Source: an uncultured Oscillospiraceae bacterium
GTDB taxonomy: Bacteria > Bacillota > Clostridia > Oscillospirales > Oscillospiraceae
DNA length: 20,165 nt
Assembly: GCA_900756575.1 (NCBI GenBank)
Contig: CAAEKQ010000186.1
Location: 1 to 20,165, forward strand
Reading direction: 5' to 3'
A program made the translations under genes and the position numbers. The notes under the pieces were generated by a model. The model saw only the letters and a list, made by a program, of their open reading frames with translations, was not told the DNA's origin and ran no database searches. Positions 15,032 through 20,165 of this stretch are shown piece by piece (within the stretch, counting starts at the first letter, position 1; every line of letters begins with the position of its first letter).

Positions 15032-15066
15032 AATCCTGACAAGTCTACAAAAGATTTGTCAGGATT
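15032..15066 (+). terminator. Hairpin after xth, probable terminator
   Basis: A perfect 11-bp stem (AATCCTGACAA at 15032-15042, TTGTCAGGATT at 15056-15066) with a 13-nt loop lies 44 bases after the xth stop. It is followed by GTGCTTTCT, a poor T tract, so termination may be partial. On the minus strand it is followed by TTTTTG. Confidence 0.55.
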
Positions 15067-15098
15067 GTGCTTTCTAAGGGACGAAAAATGGCACTTTA

Positions 15099-15135
15099 CT
15101 GCATAAAAGCGTGAATGTGATGAATATTTATGCAG
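15099..15135. promoter_or_regulatory. Inverted repeat, ArgR-box-like operator candidate
   Basis: CTGCATAAA (15099-15107) and TTTATGCAG (15127-15135) form a perfect 9-bp inverted repeat. The right half sits in TGAATATTTATGCA (15121-15134), which resembles the Gram-positive ArgR/AhrC operator (TGAATAAAAATGCA-like). It lies 40 bases upstream of the -35 box. Confidence 0.35.
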
Positions 15136-15174
15136 ATTATTCGTTAAAACTTCGGGGCTTATGTAAAAATGATG

Positions 15175-15202
15175 TTGACAAATGAAGATTTCGATGTATA
15201 AT
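15175..15202 (+). promoter_or_regulatory. Strong sigma-A promoter of the ABC importer operon
   Basis: Perfect TTGACA (15175-15180) and perfect TATAAT (15197-15202) with a 16-base spacer. This is the best promoter in the window and agrees with the expected high expression of a binding protein. Confidence 0.85.
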
Positions 15203-15294
15203 TCTATGACGTAACGCATTAAAGTGTTTGCGCGATAAACAGCTGAGACCCAAACGTCCGGCAGAAAATCCGCAGACGAAATGGAGGTTCATTC

Positions 15295-16386
15295 ATGATG
15301 AAAAGACTGAAAAAACTCACTGCGCTGCTCACTGCCATCGGCATGGTTGCAGCGATGTCCGCTTGCGGCAGCGATGCTGCTTCCAGCGCAGCTGCTTCTT
15401 CTGCCGCTTCCGCCGGTACCGAAGCAGCGCCTGCCACTACCGAGGCTGCCGCTCCTGCTGAGGCCAGTTCCGCTGCTGAGACCGAGACTGCCGCTGCTGA
15501 CGGCGACACCTACCTGATCGGCATTTGCCAGCTGGTTCAGCACGAGGCACTGGACGCCGCTACTCAGGGCTTTAAGGACGCTTTGACCGAGAAGCTGGGC
15601 GACAAGGTGAAGTTCGACGAGCAGAATGCTTCCGGCGATTCCGCCAACTGCTCCACCATCGTCAACGGCTTTCTGTCCGAGAATGTTGACCTGATCCTGG
15701 CCAATGCGACCGCTCCGCTCCAGGCTGCTGCCGCTGCTACTTCCGAGATTCCTGTACTGGGTACCTCCGTTACCGACTATGCCACCGCACTGGAGATCAG
15801 CGATTGGACCGGCACCGTTGGCAACAATGTTTCCGGTACTTCCGATCTGGCTCCCCTGGATCAGCAGGCTGCCATGATCAAAGAGCTGTTCCCCGATGCC
15901 AAGAAGGTCGGCCTGCTGTACTGCTCCGCAGAGCCCAACTCCGTCTATCAGTGCGACACCATCGAGGGCAACCTGAAGGACGAGGGCTATGAGGTTGAGC
16001 GCTATGCCTTCACTGATACCAACGACGTTACTTCCGTTACCCAGACCGCTTGCGACAACTCCGATGTCATCTACATCCCCACCGATAACACCGCTGCTTC
16101 CAACACTGAGGCCATTGCCAACGTGGTTCTGCCTGCCGGTGTTCCCGTAGTGGCTGGCGAGGAAGGCATCTGCAAGGGCTGCGGCGTTGCAACCCTGTCC
16201 ATCAGCTACTATGACCTGGGCTACACCACCGGCGAGATGGCTTACAAGATTCTCGTTGAGGGTCAGGATGTTACCACCACTCCCGTTGAGACTGCGAAAA
16301 CCGTTACCAAGAAGTATAATGCAGCCAACTGCGAGACACTGAACATCACCGTGCCCGACGACTACGAGGCAATTTCTGAGGAATAA
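15295..16386 (+). CDS. ABC transporter substrate-binding lipoprotein (TrpX-like)
   Basis: A 363-residue extracellular binding protein of the ABC_sub_bind (PF04392-like) type, first gene of a three-gene importer. The signal peptide ends in a lipobox with Cys24 (AMSAC), so it is probably lipid-anchored. Residues 25-73 are a low-complexity Ala/Ser/Glu/Thr linker; the ligand-binding domain follows (YLIGICQLVQHEALDAATQGF onward). Repeats of two-lobe features, such as KKVGLLYCSAEPNS and GVPVVAGEEGICKGCG, fit the family. The gene uses more GCT/TCC/GTT codons than its neighbours, consistent with high expression. GGAGG ends seven bases before ATG15295; ATG15298 is an alternative. TrpX relatives are linked to tryptophan, but family members vary and the ligand here is not known. 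Confidence 0.85.
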   Translation: MMKRLKKLTALLTAIGMVAAMSACGSDAASSAAASSAASAGTEAAPATTEAAAPAEASSAAETETAAADGDTYLIGICQLVQHEALDAATQGFKDALTEKLGDKVKFDEQNASGDSANCSTIVNGFLSENVDLILANATAPLQAAAAATSEIPVLGTSVTDYATALEISDWTGTVGNNVSGTSDLAPLDQQAAMIKELFPDAKKVGLLYCSAEPNSVYQCDTIEGNLKDEGYEVERYAFTDTNDVTSVTQTACDNSDVIYIPTDNTAASNTEAIANVVLPAGVPVVAGEEGICKGCGVATLSISYYDLGYTTGEMAYKILVEGQDVTTTPVETAKTVTKKYNAANCETLNITVPDDYEAISEE

Positions 16387-16395
16387 GTTTCCCCG

Positions 16396-16435
16396 AAAGC
16401 GGCGGAAAAAGGGGCTTCCCTTTTCCGCCGCTTTT
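16396..16435 (+). terminator. Intercistronic terminator-like hairpin
   Basis: AAAGCGGCGGAAAA (from 16396) pairs with TTTTCCGCCGCTTT (to 16434), extended by GGG/CCC with one bulged A, and a TTTTT run ends at 16436. It lies just after the binding protein stop and before the permease, so it should let only part of transcription continue. Confidence 0.8.
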
Positions 16436-16438
16436 TGC

Positions 16439-16444
16439 TATAAT
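16439..16444 (+). promoter_or_regulatory. Possible secondary -10 before the permease
   Basis: A perfect TATAAT follows the terminator-like hairpin, but the -35 position (TTCCCT, about 16416-16421) is weak and lies inside the hairpin. It could supply independent, low-level expression of the permease and ATPase. Uncertain. Confidence 0.25.
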
Positions 16445-16492
16445 AAAACAGACTATAGCCTTTTTTAAATTCTAAATTGGGGGAATCAATCT

Positions 16493-17443
16493 ATGGACTT
16501 TCTGGTAAGTCTGCTGAACTCCATGCCCGGTGCCATTGCACAGGGCATGATCTGGGGTGTGATGGCCATTGGCGTTTACATCACCTATCGCATCCTGGAT
16601 GTTGCAGATCTGACGGTAGACGGCTCGCTGGGTACCGGCGGCGCGGTCTGCGTCATTATGACCATCAACGGTGCGCCCATCTGGCTGGCACTGCTGTGTG
16701 CAATCATCGCCGGTATGCTGGCGGGTTTTGTAACGGGCTTTTTCCACACCTTCTGCGGAATCCCGGCAATTCTGGCCGGTATTCTCACCCAGCTGGCCCT
16801 CTACTCCGTGAACCTGCGGATCATGGGCTTCGGCACCGGCGGCGGTAAGGCAAACCTGCCTGTCTCCGTTGACAAGTATGGCCTGCTGGTTTCCGCGCGG
16901 TATGTCCGTGCGGCGGGGCTGAATAACCCGCTGATCGTGCTGGCCATTGTTTGTGTTGTGGTGATTGTGCTGCTCTACTGGTTCTTCGGCACCGAGATGG
17001 GCTGCTCCCTCCGTGCCACCGGCGCCAACCAGAACATGGCACGGGCACAGGGCATCAACACCAACGTGGCAAAGGTACTGGGCCTGATGATTTCCAACGG
17101 CCTGGTTGCTCTGGCAGGCGCACTGCTCAGCCAGTATCAGGGCTTCTCCGACATCAACATGGGCCGCGGCGCCATCGTCATCGGCCTGGCTGCGGTCATC
17201 ATCGGCGAGGTTATCTTCGATAAGGTCTTCCATAATTTCGGCTTGAAGCTGCTTGCCGCGGTATTCGGCGCAATCATCTACTATATCGTCATTCAGTTTG
17301 TGCTGCGGATGGGCCTGTCCACTGACGACCTGAAGCTGCTGACCGCTTTGGTGGTGGCACTGTTCCTGGCAGTTCCCTATCTCAAGAGCAAGCACTTTTC
17401 CGGCAAAGCAAAGAGCGTGAAGGGGGGTGCCGGCAATGCTTAA
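16493..17443 (+). CDS. ABC transporter permease (TrpY-like)
   Basis: A 316-residue inner membrane protein with roughly eight to nine hydrophobic segments, of the branched-chain amino acid/ribose permease superfamily (BPD_transp_2 type). The N-terminal YITYRILDVADLTVDGSLGTGGAV stretch and the cytoplasmic loop GCSLRATGANQNMARAQGIN (about 169-188, the likely contact with the ATPase) are characteristic of permeases paired with ABC_sub_bind proteins. One permease gene implies a homodimer. GGGGG at 16479-16483 lies nine bases upstream of the ATG. The end of the gene overlaps the ATPase start, so both are translated together. Confidence 0.9.
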   Translation: MDFLVSLLNSMPGAIAQGMIWGVMAIGVYITYRILDVADLTVDGSLGTGGAVCVIMTINGAPIWLALLCAIIAGMLAGFVTGFFHTFCGIPAILAGILTQLALYSVNLRIMGFGTGGGKANLPVSVDKYGLLVSARYVRAAGLNNPLIVLAIVCVVVIVLLYWFFGTEMGCSLRATGANQNMARAQGINTNVAKVLGLMISNGLVALAGALLSQYQGFSDINMGRGAIVIGLAAVIIGEVIFDKVFHNFGLKLLAAVFGAIIYYIVIQFVLRMGLSTDDLKLLTALVVALFLAVPYLKSKHFSGKAKSVKGGAGNA

Positions 17444-18230
17444 GATTGATCATATCGTAAAGGTGTTTAATGCCGGTACCGTCAACGAGAAAACCGCGCT
17501 GAACGGCCTGACGCTCCATCTGGACGAGGGCGATTTCTGCACGGTCATCGGCGGCAACGGTGCAGGTAAATCCACCATGCTCAATGCGGTGGCCGGCGTG
17601 TTCCAGGTGGATCAGGGCAGCATTGTGATCGACGGCATCGACGTCACCAAGCTGCCGGAGCACAAGCGTGCCAAGTACATTGGCCGCGTGTTCCAGGACC
17701 CCATGACCGGCACTGCCGCTACCATGCAGATCGAGGAAAACCTGGCCCTGGCCAAGCGCCGCGGCAAGAAGCGTTCTCTCCGTCCCGGCATCACCAAGGC
17801 CGAGCGGGAGGAGTACAAGGAGCTGCTGAAGATTCTGGATCTGGGCCTGGAGGATCGTCTGACCTCTAAGGTTGGCCTGCTGTCCGGCGGTCAGCGTCAG
17901 GCGCTTACCCTTTTGATGGCAAGTCTGGTGAAGCCCAAGCTGCTGCTGCTGGACGAGCATACCGCAGCGCTGGATCCCAAAACCGCCGCGAAAGTGCTGG
18001 AGGCTACGGAGAAGATTGTCAACCGTGACCACTTGACCACTCTGATGATCACCCACAACATGAAGGACGCCATTGCACACGGCAACCGTCTGATCATGAT
18101 GAAGGACGGCCAGGTGATTCTGAACATCTCCGGTGAGGAGAAGAAAAAGCTTACCGTGGAAGATCTGCTGGAGAAGTTTAATACCGCTTCCGGCGAGGAG
18201 TTCAGCAATGACCGGATGATTCTGGGATAA
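17436..18230 (+). CDS. ABC transporter ATP-binding protein (TrpZ-like)
   Basis: A 264-residue cytoplasmic ATPase that powers the importer. Walker A is GGNGAGKST (39-47), the ABC signature is LSGGQRQAL, Walker B is LLLLDEHTAALDP and the H-loop is ITHNM. The LLDEHTAALDPKTA form is typical of ATPases accompanying ABC_sub_bind proteins. A GTG nine bases earlier (17427) is in frame, but AAGGGGGG (17420-17427) is the ribosome binding site and sits eight bases before the ATG at 17436, so I choose the ATG. The start lies inside the permease gene (8-nt overlap). It is the last gene of the operon and ends at the bidirectional terminator. Confidence 0.93.
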   Translation: MLKIDHIVKVFNAGTVNEKTALNGLTLHLDEGDFCTVIGGNGAGKSTMLNAVAGVFQVDQGSIVIDGIDVTKLPEHKRAKYIGRVFQDPMTGTAATMQIEENLALAKRRGKKRSLRPGITKAEREEYKELLKILDLGLEDRLTSKVGLLSGGQRQALTLLMASLVKPKLLLLDEHTAALDPKTAAKVLEATEKIVNRDHLTTLMITHNMKDAIAHGNRLIMMKDGQVILNISGEEKKKLTVEDLLEKFNTASGEEFSNDRMILG

Positions 18231-18240
18231 CACAAATGAA

Positions 18241-18276
18241 AAAAGATCCGAAGCCGGTTATGGTTTCGGATCTTTT
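18241..18276. terminator. Bidirectional terminator between the importer and rnmV
   Basis: AAAAGATCCGAAGCC (18241-18255) pairs with GGTTTCGGATCTTTT (18262-18276), with one G-T wobble and a 6-nt loop. A/T runs on both sides make it usable from either direction. It separates convergent operons whose stops are only about 50 bases apart. Confidence 0.88.
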
Positions 18277-18282
18277 CATATC

Positions 18283-18879
18283 TTATTCCGTTGTTTCCTG
18301 TTCCATCATTGCCGCAACCTGCTCCCGTGAGGCAATGAGATTCAGCGCATCCAAAAATCCGCCGGTGCCCAAATGAGAGGGTAGACCGAAGTGCCGCTTG
18401 ACCAGTTCCCGCTTCTCCCGGCTGTCCTCGCCGCCCATGAGCCCCCAGGCGTAGAGATCCTGACGGGTGATTCCACCGGCGGGAAGGGGCGCGTCATCAT
18501 CCAGAAAATGTGCGCCACACCGGCGGAGGGATTCAATCAGCACATCCGGGGTCATGCCCTCCACCCCCAGAAGGCCTTCCTTGCCGGACTTCTGCTTGCG
18601 CTTCTCCTTGCCCGCAATCTGTGGAATATACGCCTGGAGCAGCTGCTGGGGCGGCAGAAGGCTTTTGAGACGGTTCCGAATCACGAATCCCGCTCCGTCG
18701 CTGTCGGTGAAGATCACAAGTCCGCGCTTTGCCGCCACCTGACGGAGAAATTCGATGCGTTCCTTATCCTTGAGAATCCCAAAGCCGCCGGTTTCAAAAA
18801 TCGCGGTATCCACCACCTGGGACAGGGTGTTTTTGTCATATCGCCCCTCCACCAGAATGGCTTCCCGAATGCGGATCAT
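18283..18879 (-). CDS. rnmV: Toprim protein, RNase M5-like (DUF4093)
   Basis: A 198-residue protein with an N-terminal Toprim domain: catalytic Glu in ILVEGRYDK (residues 9-17), ETGGFGI, and the acidic VIFTDSDGAG motif (about 55-64). An RNase M5-like C-terminal DUF4093 region follows (GLLGVEGMTPDVLIESLRRCG and onward). Length matches RNase M5, which matures the 5' and 3' ends of 5S rRNA in Firmicutes with ribosomal protein L18. In many clostridial annotations this family is only called a DUF4093 protein, so the activity is inferred. The ATG overlaps the holA stop by 4 nt (ATGA), so it depends on holA transcription and translation. Confidence 0.78.
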   Translation of the reverse strand: MIRIREAILVEGRYDKNTLSQVVDTAIFETGGFGILKDKERIEFLRQVAAKRGLVIFTDSDGAGFVIRNRLKSLLPPQQLLQAYIPQIAGKEKRKQKSGKEGLLGVEGMTPDVLIESLRRCGAHFLDDDAPLPAGGITRQDLYAWGLMGGEDSREKRELVKRHFGLPSHLGTGGFLDALNLIASREQVAAMMEQETTE

Positions 18880-19925
18880 GAGGCATGCTCCAGCTGGCCC
18901 AACTGAAGAATCATGGTTTCCAGCTGTACGTCCCCATCGCCGAAGGAGGTTTTCATGGCATAGTCCGTCTCTGCGCAGACCGCCATGGCTAGCCGAAGCT
19001 GCTCCTTCTTATAGCCCTGGGCCTGACGGTAGACCTCCTTAGCAGCGAAATCCCGGATGCCATAGAGCTGCATCAGGGCATAGGCGTCCTTGCCGTGCTC
19101 GGAGAGAACCTTTGCGGCGTACATCTGGCGCATCTGGCGCCCGATGACGGCGGCAATCACAATGGGCTCGGTGTCCTGACGGAGCAGATCCTTCATTTTT
19201 TGCAGCGCGTTGTCGAAATTCCGAGTGCCGATGTCCCGGGTGATGTCGAAAATCGCGGCCTCCAGTACCGGAATTACTACCGCGTCAATGTCCGCCCGGG
19301 TCAGTACCGGCTGATCGGAATAGCAGATGAGCTTCGACAGCTCCCCGGCCAGGGCCGACATGGAGCCGCCGGTCTGGAGAATTAAATAGCGCACCAGCTG
19401 ATCCGGCATGGATTTTCCACCGGCCGAGAGCTCCTGAACGATCCATTTTCCCAGGGTGGATTCCGACTGACGGTTGATTTCCAGAATGGTATTCGGGGCG
19501 GAGAAGGGGGCATAGAGCTTCTTTTTCCGCTTGTCCGGCTTCCAATCCAACGCATCATAGATGAGCAGCACCGTGCAGTAGTCCGGAATATCCGATAAAA
19601 TCCCCGCCAGCTGGTCCCGCTGGGATTCTTTCAGGGAGAAAAAGTCCACATCGGTGACCTCCACCAGGCTGTGCTCGCTCATCATGGGGATGGCGTCTAC
19701 CGCGTCGGAAAAGGCGTCCAGATCCCAGTTTTCCTCGGTAAAGGGGTGGAAGTTAAACTCCTCGGTGGGGCCGGAAACCAGCTTCTTCCGAAGGGTACTG
19801 CGGCACCGCTGAATGAGATAAGGCTCGTCGCCGTGGAGCACATAGAGCCTGCCCCAGCTGCCGCTTTTCACAATATCCTTAAAGATTTGATATCCGTCCG
19901 CTTCGGGGCGCTTCCATTTGGCCAA
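18876..19925 (-). CDS. holA: DNA polymerase III delta subunit
   Basis: A 349-residue clamp-loader subunit that opens the sliding clamp ring during replication. The N-terminal motif GRLYVLHGDEPYLIQRC (about 20-36) and the VLLIYDALDWKPDKRKKK stretch are typical of HolA. The C-terminal domain includes RQMRQMYAAKVL and the family-like YAMKTSFGDGDVQLETMILQL end. Length fits (about 340). The start codon is TTG (19925-19923), supported by GGGAGG (19939-19934) eight bases upstream and by no better ATG in frame near the conserved beginning. It is the first gene of a two-gene operon with rnmV. The TTG and leader hairpin suggest restrained translation, suitable for a low-copy subunit. Confidence 0.92.
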   Translation of the reverse strand: MAKWKRPEADGYQIFKDIVKSGSWGRLYVLHGDEPYLIQRCRSTLRKKLVSGPTEEFNFHPFTEENWDLDAFSDAVDAIPMMSEHSLVEVTDVDFFSLKESQRDQLAGILSDIPDYCTVLLIYDALDWKPDKRKKKLYAPFSAPNTILEINRQSESTLGKWIVQELSAGGKSMPDQLVRYLILQTGGSMSALAGELSKLICYSDQPVLTRADIDAVVIPVLEAAIFDITRDIGTRNFDNALQKMKDLLRQDTEPIVIAAVIGRQMRQMYAAKVLSEHGKDAYALMQLYGIRDFAAKEVYRQAQGYKKEQLRLAMAVCAETDYAMKTSFGDGDVQLETMILQLGQLEHAS

Positions 19926-19950
19926 TTCGGTATCCTCCCGGACAAGTGCT

Positions 19951-19974
19951 CTCCCAAAGATTCGCGGTTGGGAG
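19951..19974 (-). promoter_or_regulatory. Leader hairpin of holA mRNA
   Basis: CTCCCAA (19951-19957) and TTGGGAG (19968-19974) form a 7-bp stem with a 10-nt loop in the holA leader. On the mRNA the upstream arm, extended as CCTCCC, is also complementary to the GGGAGG ribosome binding site, so two exclusive pairings are possible. Confidence 0.4.
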
Positions 19975-19986
19975 GCGGTATCATTT

Positions 19987-20015
19987 ATTTTATCATCTTT
20001 TCCGGTGATTGTCGA
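19987..20015 (-). promoter_or_regulatory. Predicted sigma-A promoter of holA-rnmV
   Basis: On the minus strand, TCGACA (20015-20010) and TAAAAT (19992-19987) are separated by 17 bases; each differs from consensus at one position. Initiation near 19980 would give a leader of about 55 nt. Confidence 0.6.
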
Positions 20016-20043
20016 GAGAAGATCATCTACTGCGCCCAGGCCA

Positions 20044-20072
20044 TTGCAACGCCGGGAAAAATATAGTATAAT
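20044..20072 (+). promoter_or_regulatory. Predicted rightward promoter for a gene outside the window
   Basis: TTGCAA (20044-20049) and a perfect TATAAT (20067-20072) with a 17-base spacer. Initiation near 20079 would transcribe the three hairpins that follow. It is divergent from the holA promoter, with the two -35 boxes about 30 bases apart. No reading frame of note lies in the remaining bases. Confidence 0.6.
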
Positions 20073-20083
20073 AATGTCTGCTG

Positions 20084-20165
20084 AATAAACCGCTTTGCGG
20101 TTTATTCGCGCGGCTTCTGCCGCGCAATTTCATAAAAACAGCTTTTTGATGGTTTTTATGAAATT
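20084..20165. repeat. Three back-to-back perfect hairpins
   Basis: Hairpin 1: AATAAACCGC (20084-20093) and GCGGTTTATT (20097-20106), 3-nt loop. Hairpin 2: GCGCGGC (20108-20114) and GCCGCGC (20119-20125), 4-nt loop. Hairpin 3: AATTTCATAAAAAC (20126-20139) and GTTTTTATGAAATT (20152-20165), 12-nt loop, ending on the last base. They are separated by one and zero bases. The sequences differ, so this is not a CRISPR. It could be a dispersed intergenic repeat or a structured leader. Confidence 0.75.

Larger units (their letters stand above)
15067..15294 (+). promoter_or_regulatory. Intergenic control region of the ABC importer operon
   Basis: Together with the hairpin before it, this fills the 307 bases between xth and the binding protein gene; I find no credible gene here. 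From left to right it holds a 9-bp inverted repeat (15099-15107 and 15127-15135), a strong promoter (15175-15202), a leader of about 86 nt with a small hairpin (15255-15278) and the Shine-Dalgarno GGAGG (15283-15287). No T-box or known riboswitch core was recognised. Confidence 0.6.

Noticed and set aside
15243..15252. CTGAGA in the importer leader, as in TPP riboswitches
   Set aside because: The remaining TPP riboswitch core and its helices are absent; a six-base match is expected by chance.
14988..15294. A T-box or tryptophan riboswitch expected before a TrpX-like gene
   Set aside because: No T-box consensus, specifier stem or antiterminator was found, and the transcript leader is only about 86 nt, too short for a T-box.
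20084..20165. CRISPR array reading of the terminal repeats
   Set aside because: The three palindromes have different sequences and lengths and there are no spacers between identical repeats.

Overview
The window looks like chromosomal core sequence from a gut-type anaerobic Clostridia, most likely an Oscillospiraceae relative of Oscillibacter, Dysosmobacter or Flavonifractor. This is inferred from the G+C-rich coding sequence, strong Shine-Dalgarno sites, a multi-cluster [FeFe] hydrogenase, a MoxR/DUF58/transglutaminase operon and a sigma factor paired with a clostridial-type anti-sigma-like membrane protein. No species can be named from sequence alone. I see no tRNA, rRNA, CRISPR array, transposase or phage gene. 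Fifteen protein genes fill most of the window.

Left part (1-4830): a Nudix ADP-ribose pyrophosphatase gene runs rightward and meets a leftward operon at a shared bidirectional terminator. That operon is moxR, then a DUF58 gene, then a membrane transglutaminase-like gene. It is compact, with a 7-nt gap and then a 4-nt overlap. Its predicted promoter lies so close to the moxR ATG that the mRNA may be nearly leaderless.

Middle left (4831-8783): a divergent control region leads into a two-gene redox operon. The first gene encodes a flavoprotein joining a NuoF-like iron-sulfur region to a GltD-like FAD/NAD(P) module. The second encodes an [FeFe] hydrogenase with a complete H-cluster. The genes overlap by 7 nt and end at a strong terminator. 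Together they probably exchange electrons between NAD(P)H, possibly ferredoxin, and H2.

Middle (8784-11899): an ECF-like sigma factor is translationally coupled (ATGA) to a membrane protein. Its N-terminus looks like a clostridial anti-sigma factor and its outer part is a NAGPA-type phosphodiester glycosidase domain. A candidate ECF-type promoter precedes the pair. This is the most interesting locus here: it may be an envelope or glycan-sensing signalling system. Convergent to it is a D-Ala-D-Ala carboxypeptidase with an altered middle active-site motif.

Middle right (11900-14987): topB (topoisomerase III) and xth (exonuclease III) form a coupled DNA-maintenance operon. A 307-base intergenic region follows, with a hairpin, an ArgR-box-like inverted repeat and a near-perfect sigma-A promoter.

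Right part (15175-18276): a three-gene ABC importer of the TrpXYZ-like type encodes a lipoprotein binding protein, a permease and an ATPase. A terminator-like hairpin sits between the first two genes. The importer ends at a bidirectional terminator shared with the leftward holA-rnmV operon (DNA polymerase III delta subunit and an RNase M5-like Toprim protein). holA starts with TTG. The last 125 bases hold a rightward promoter and three back-to-back perfect hairpins running to the final base; the gene they serve is outside the window.
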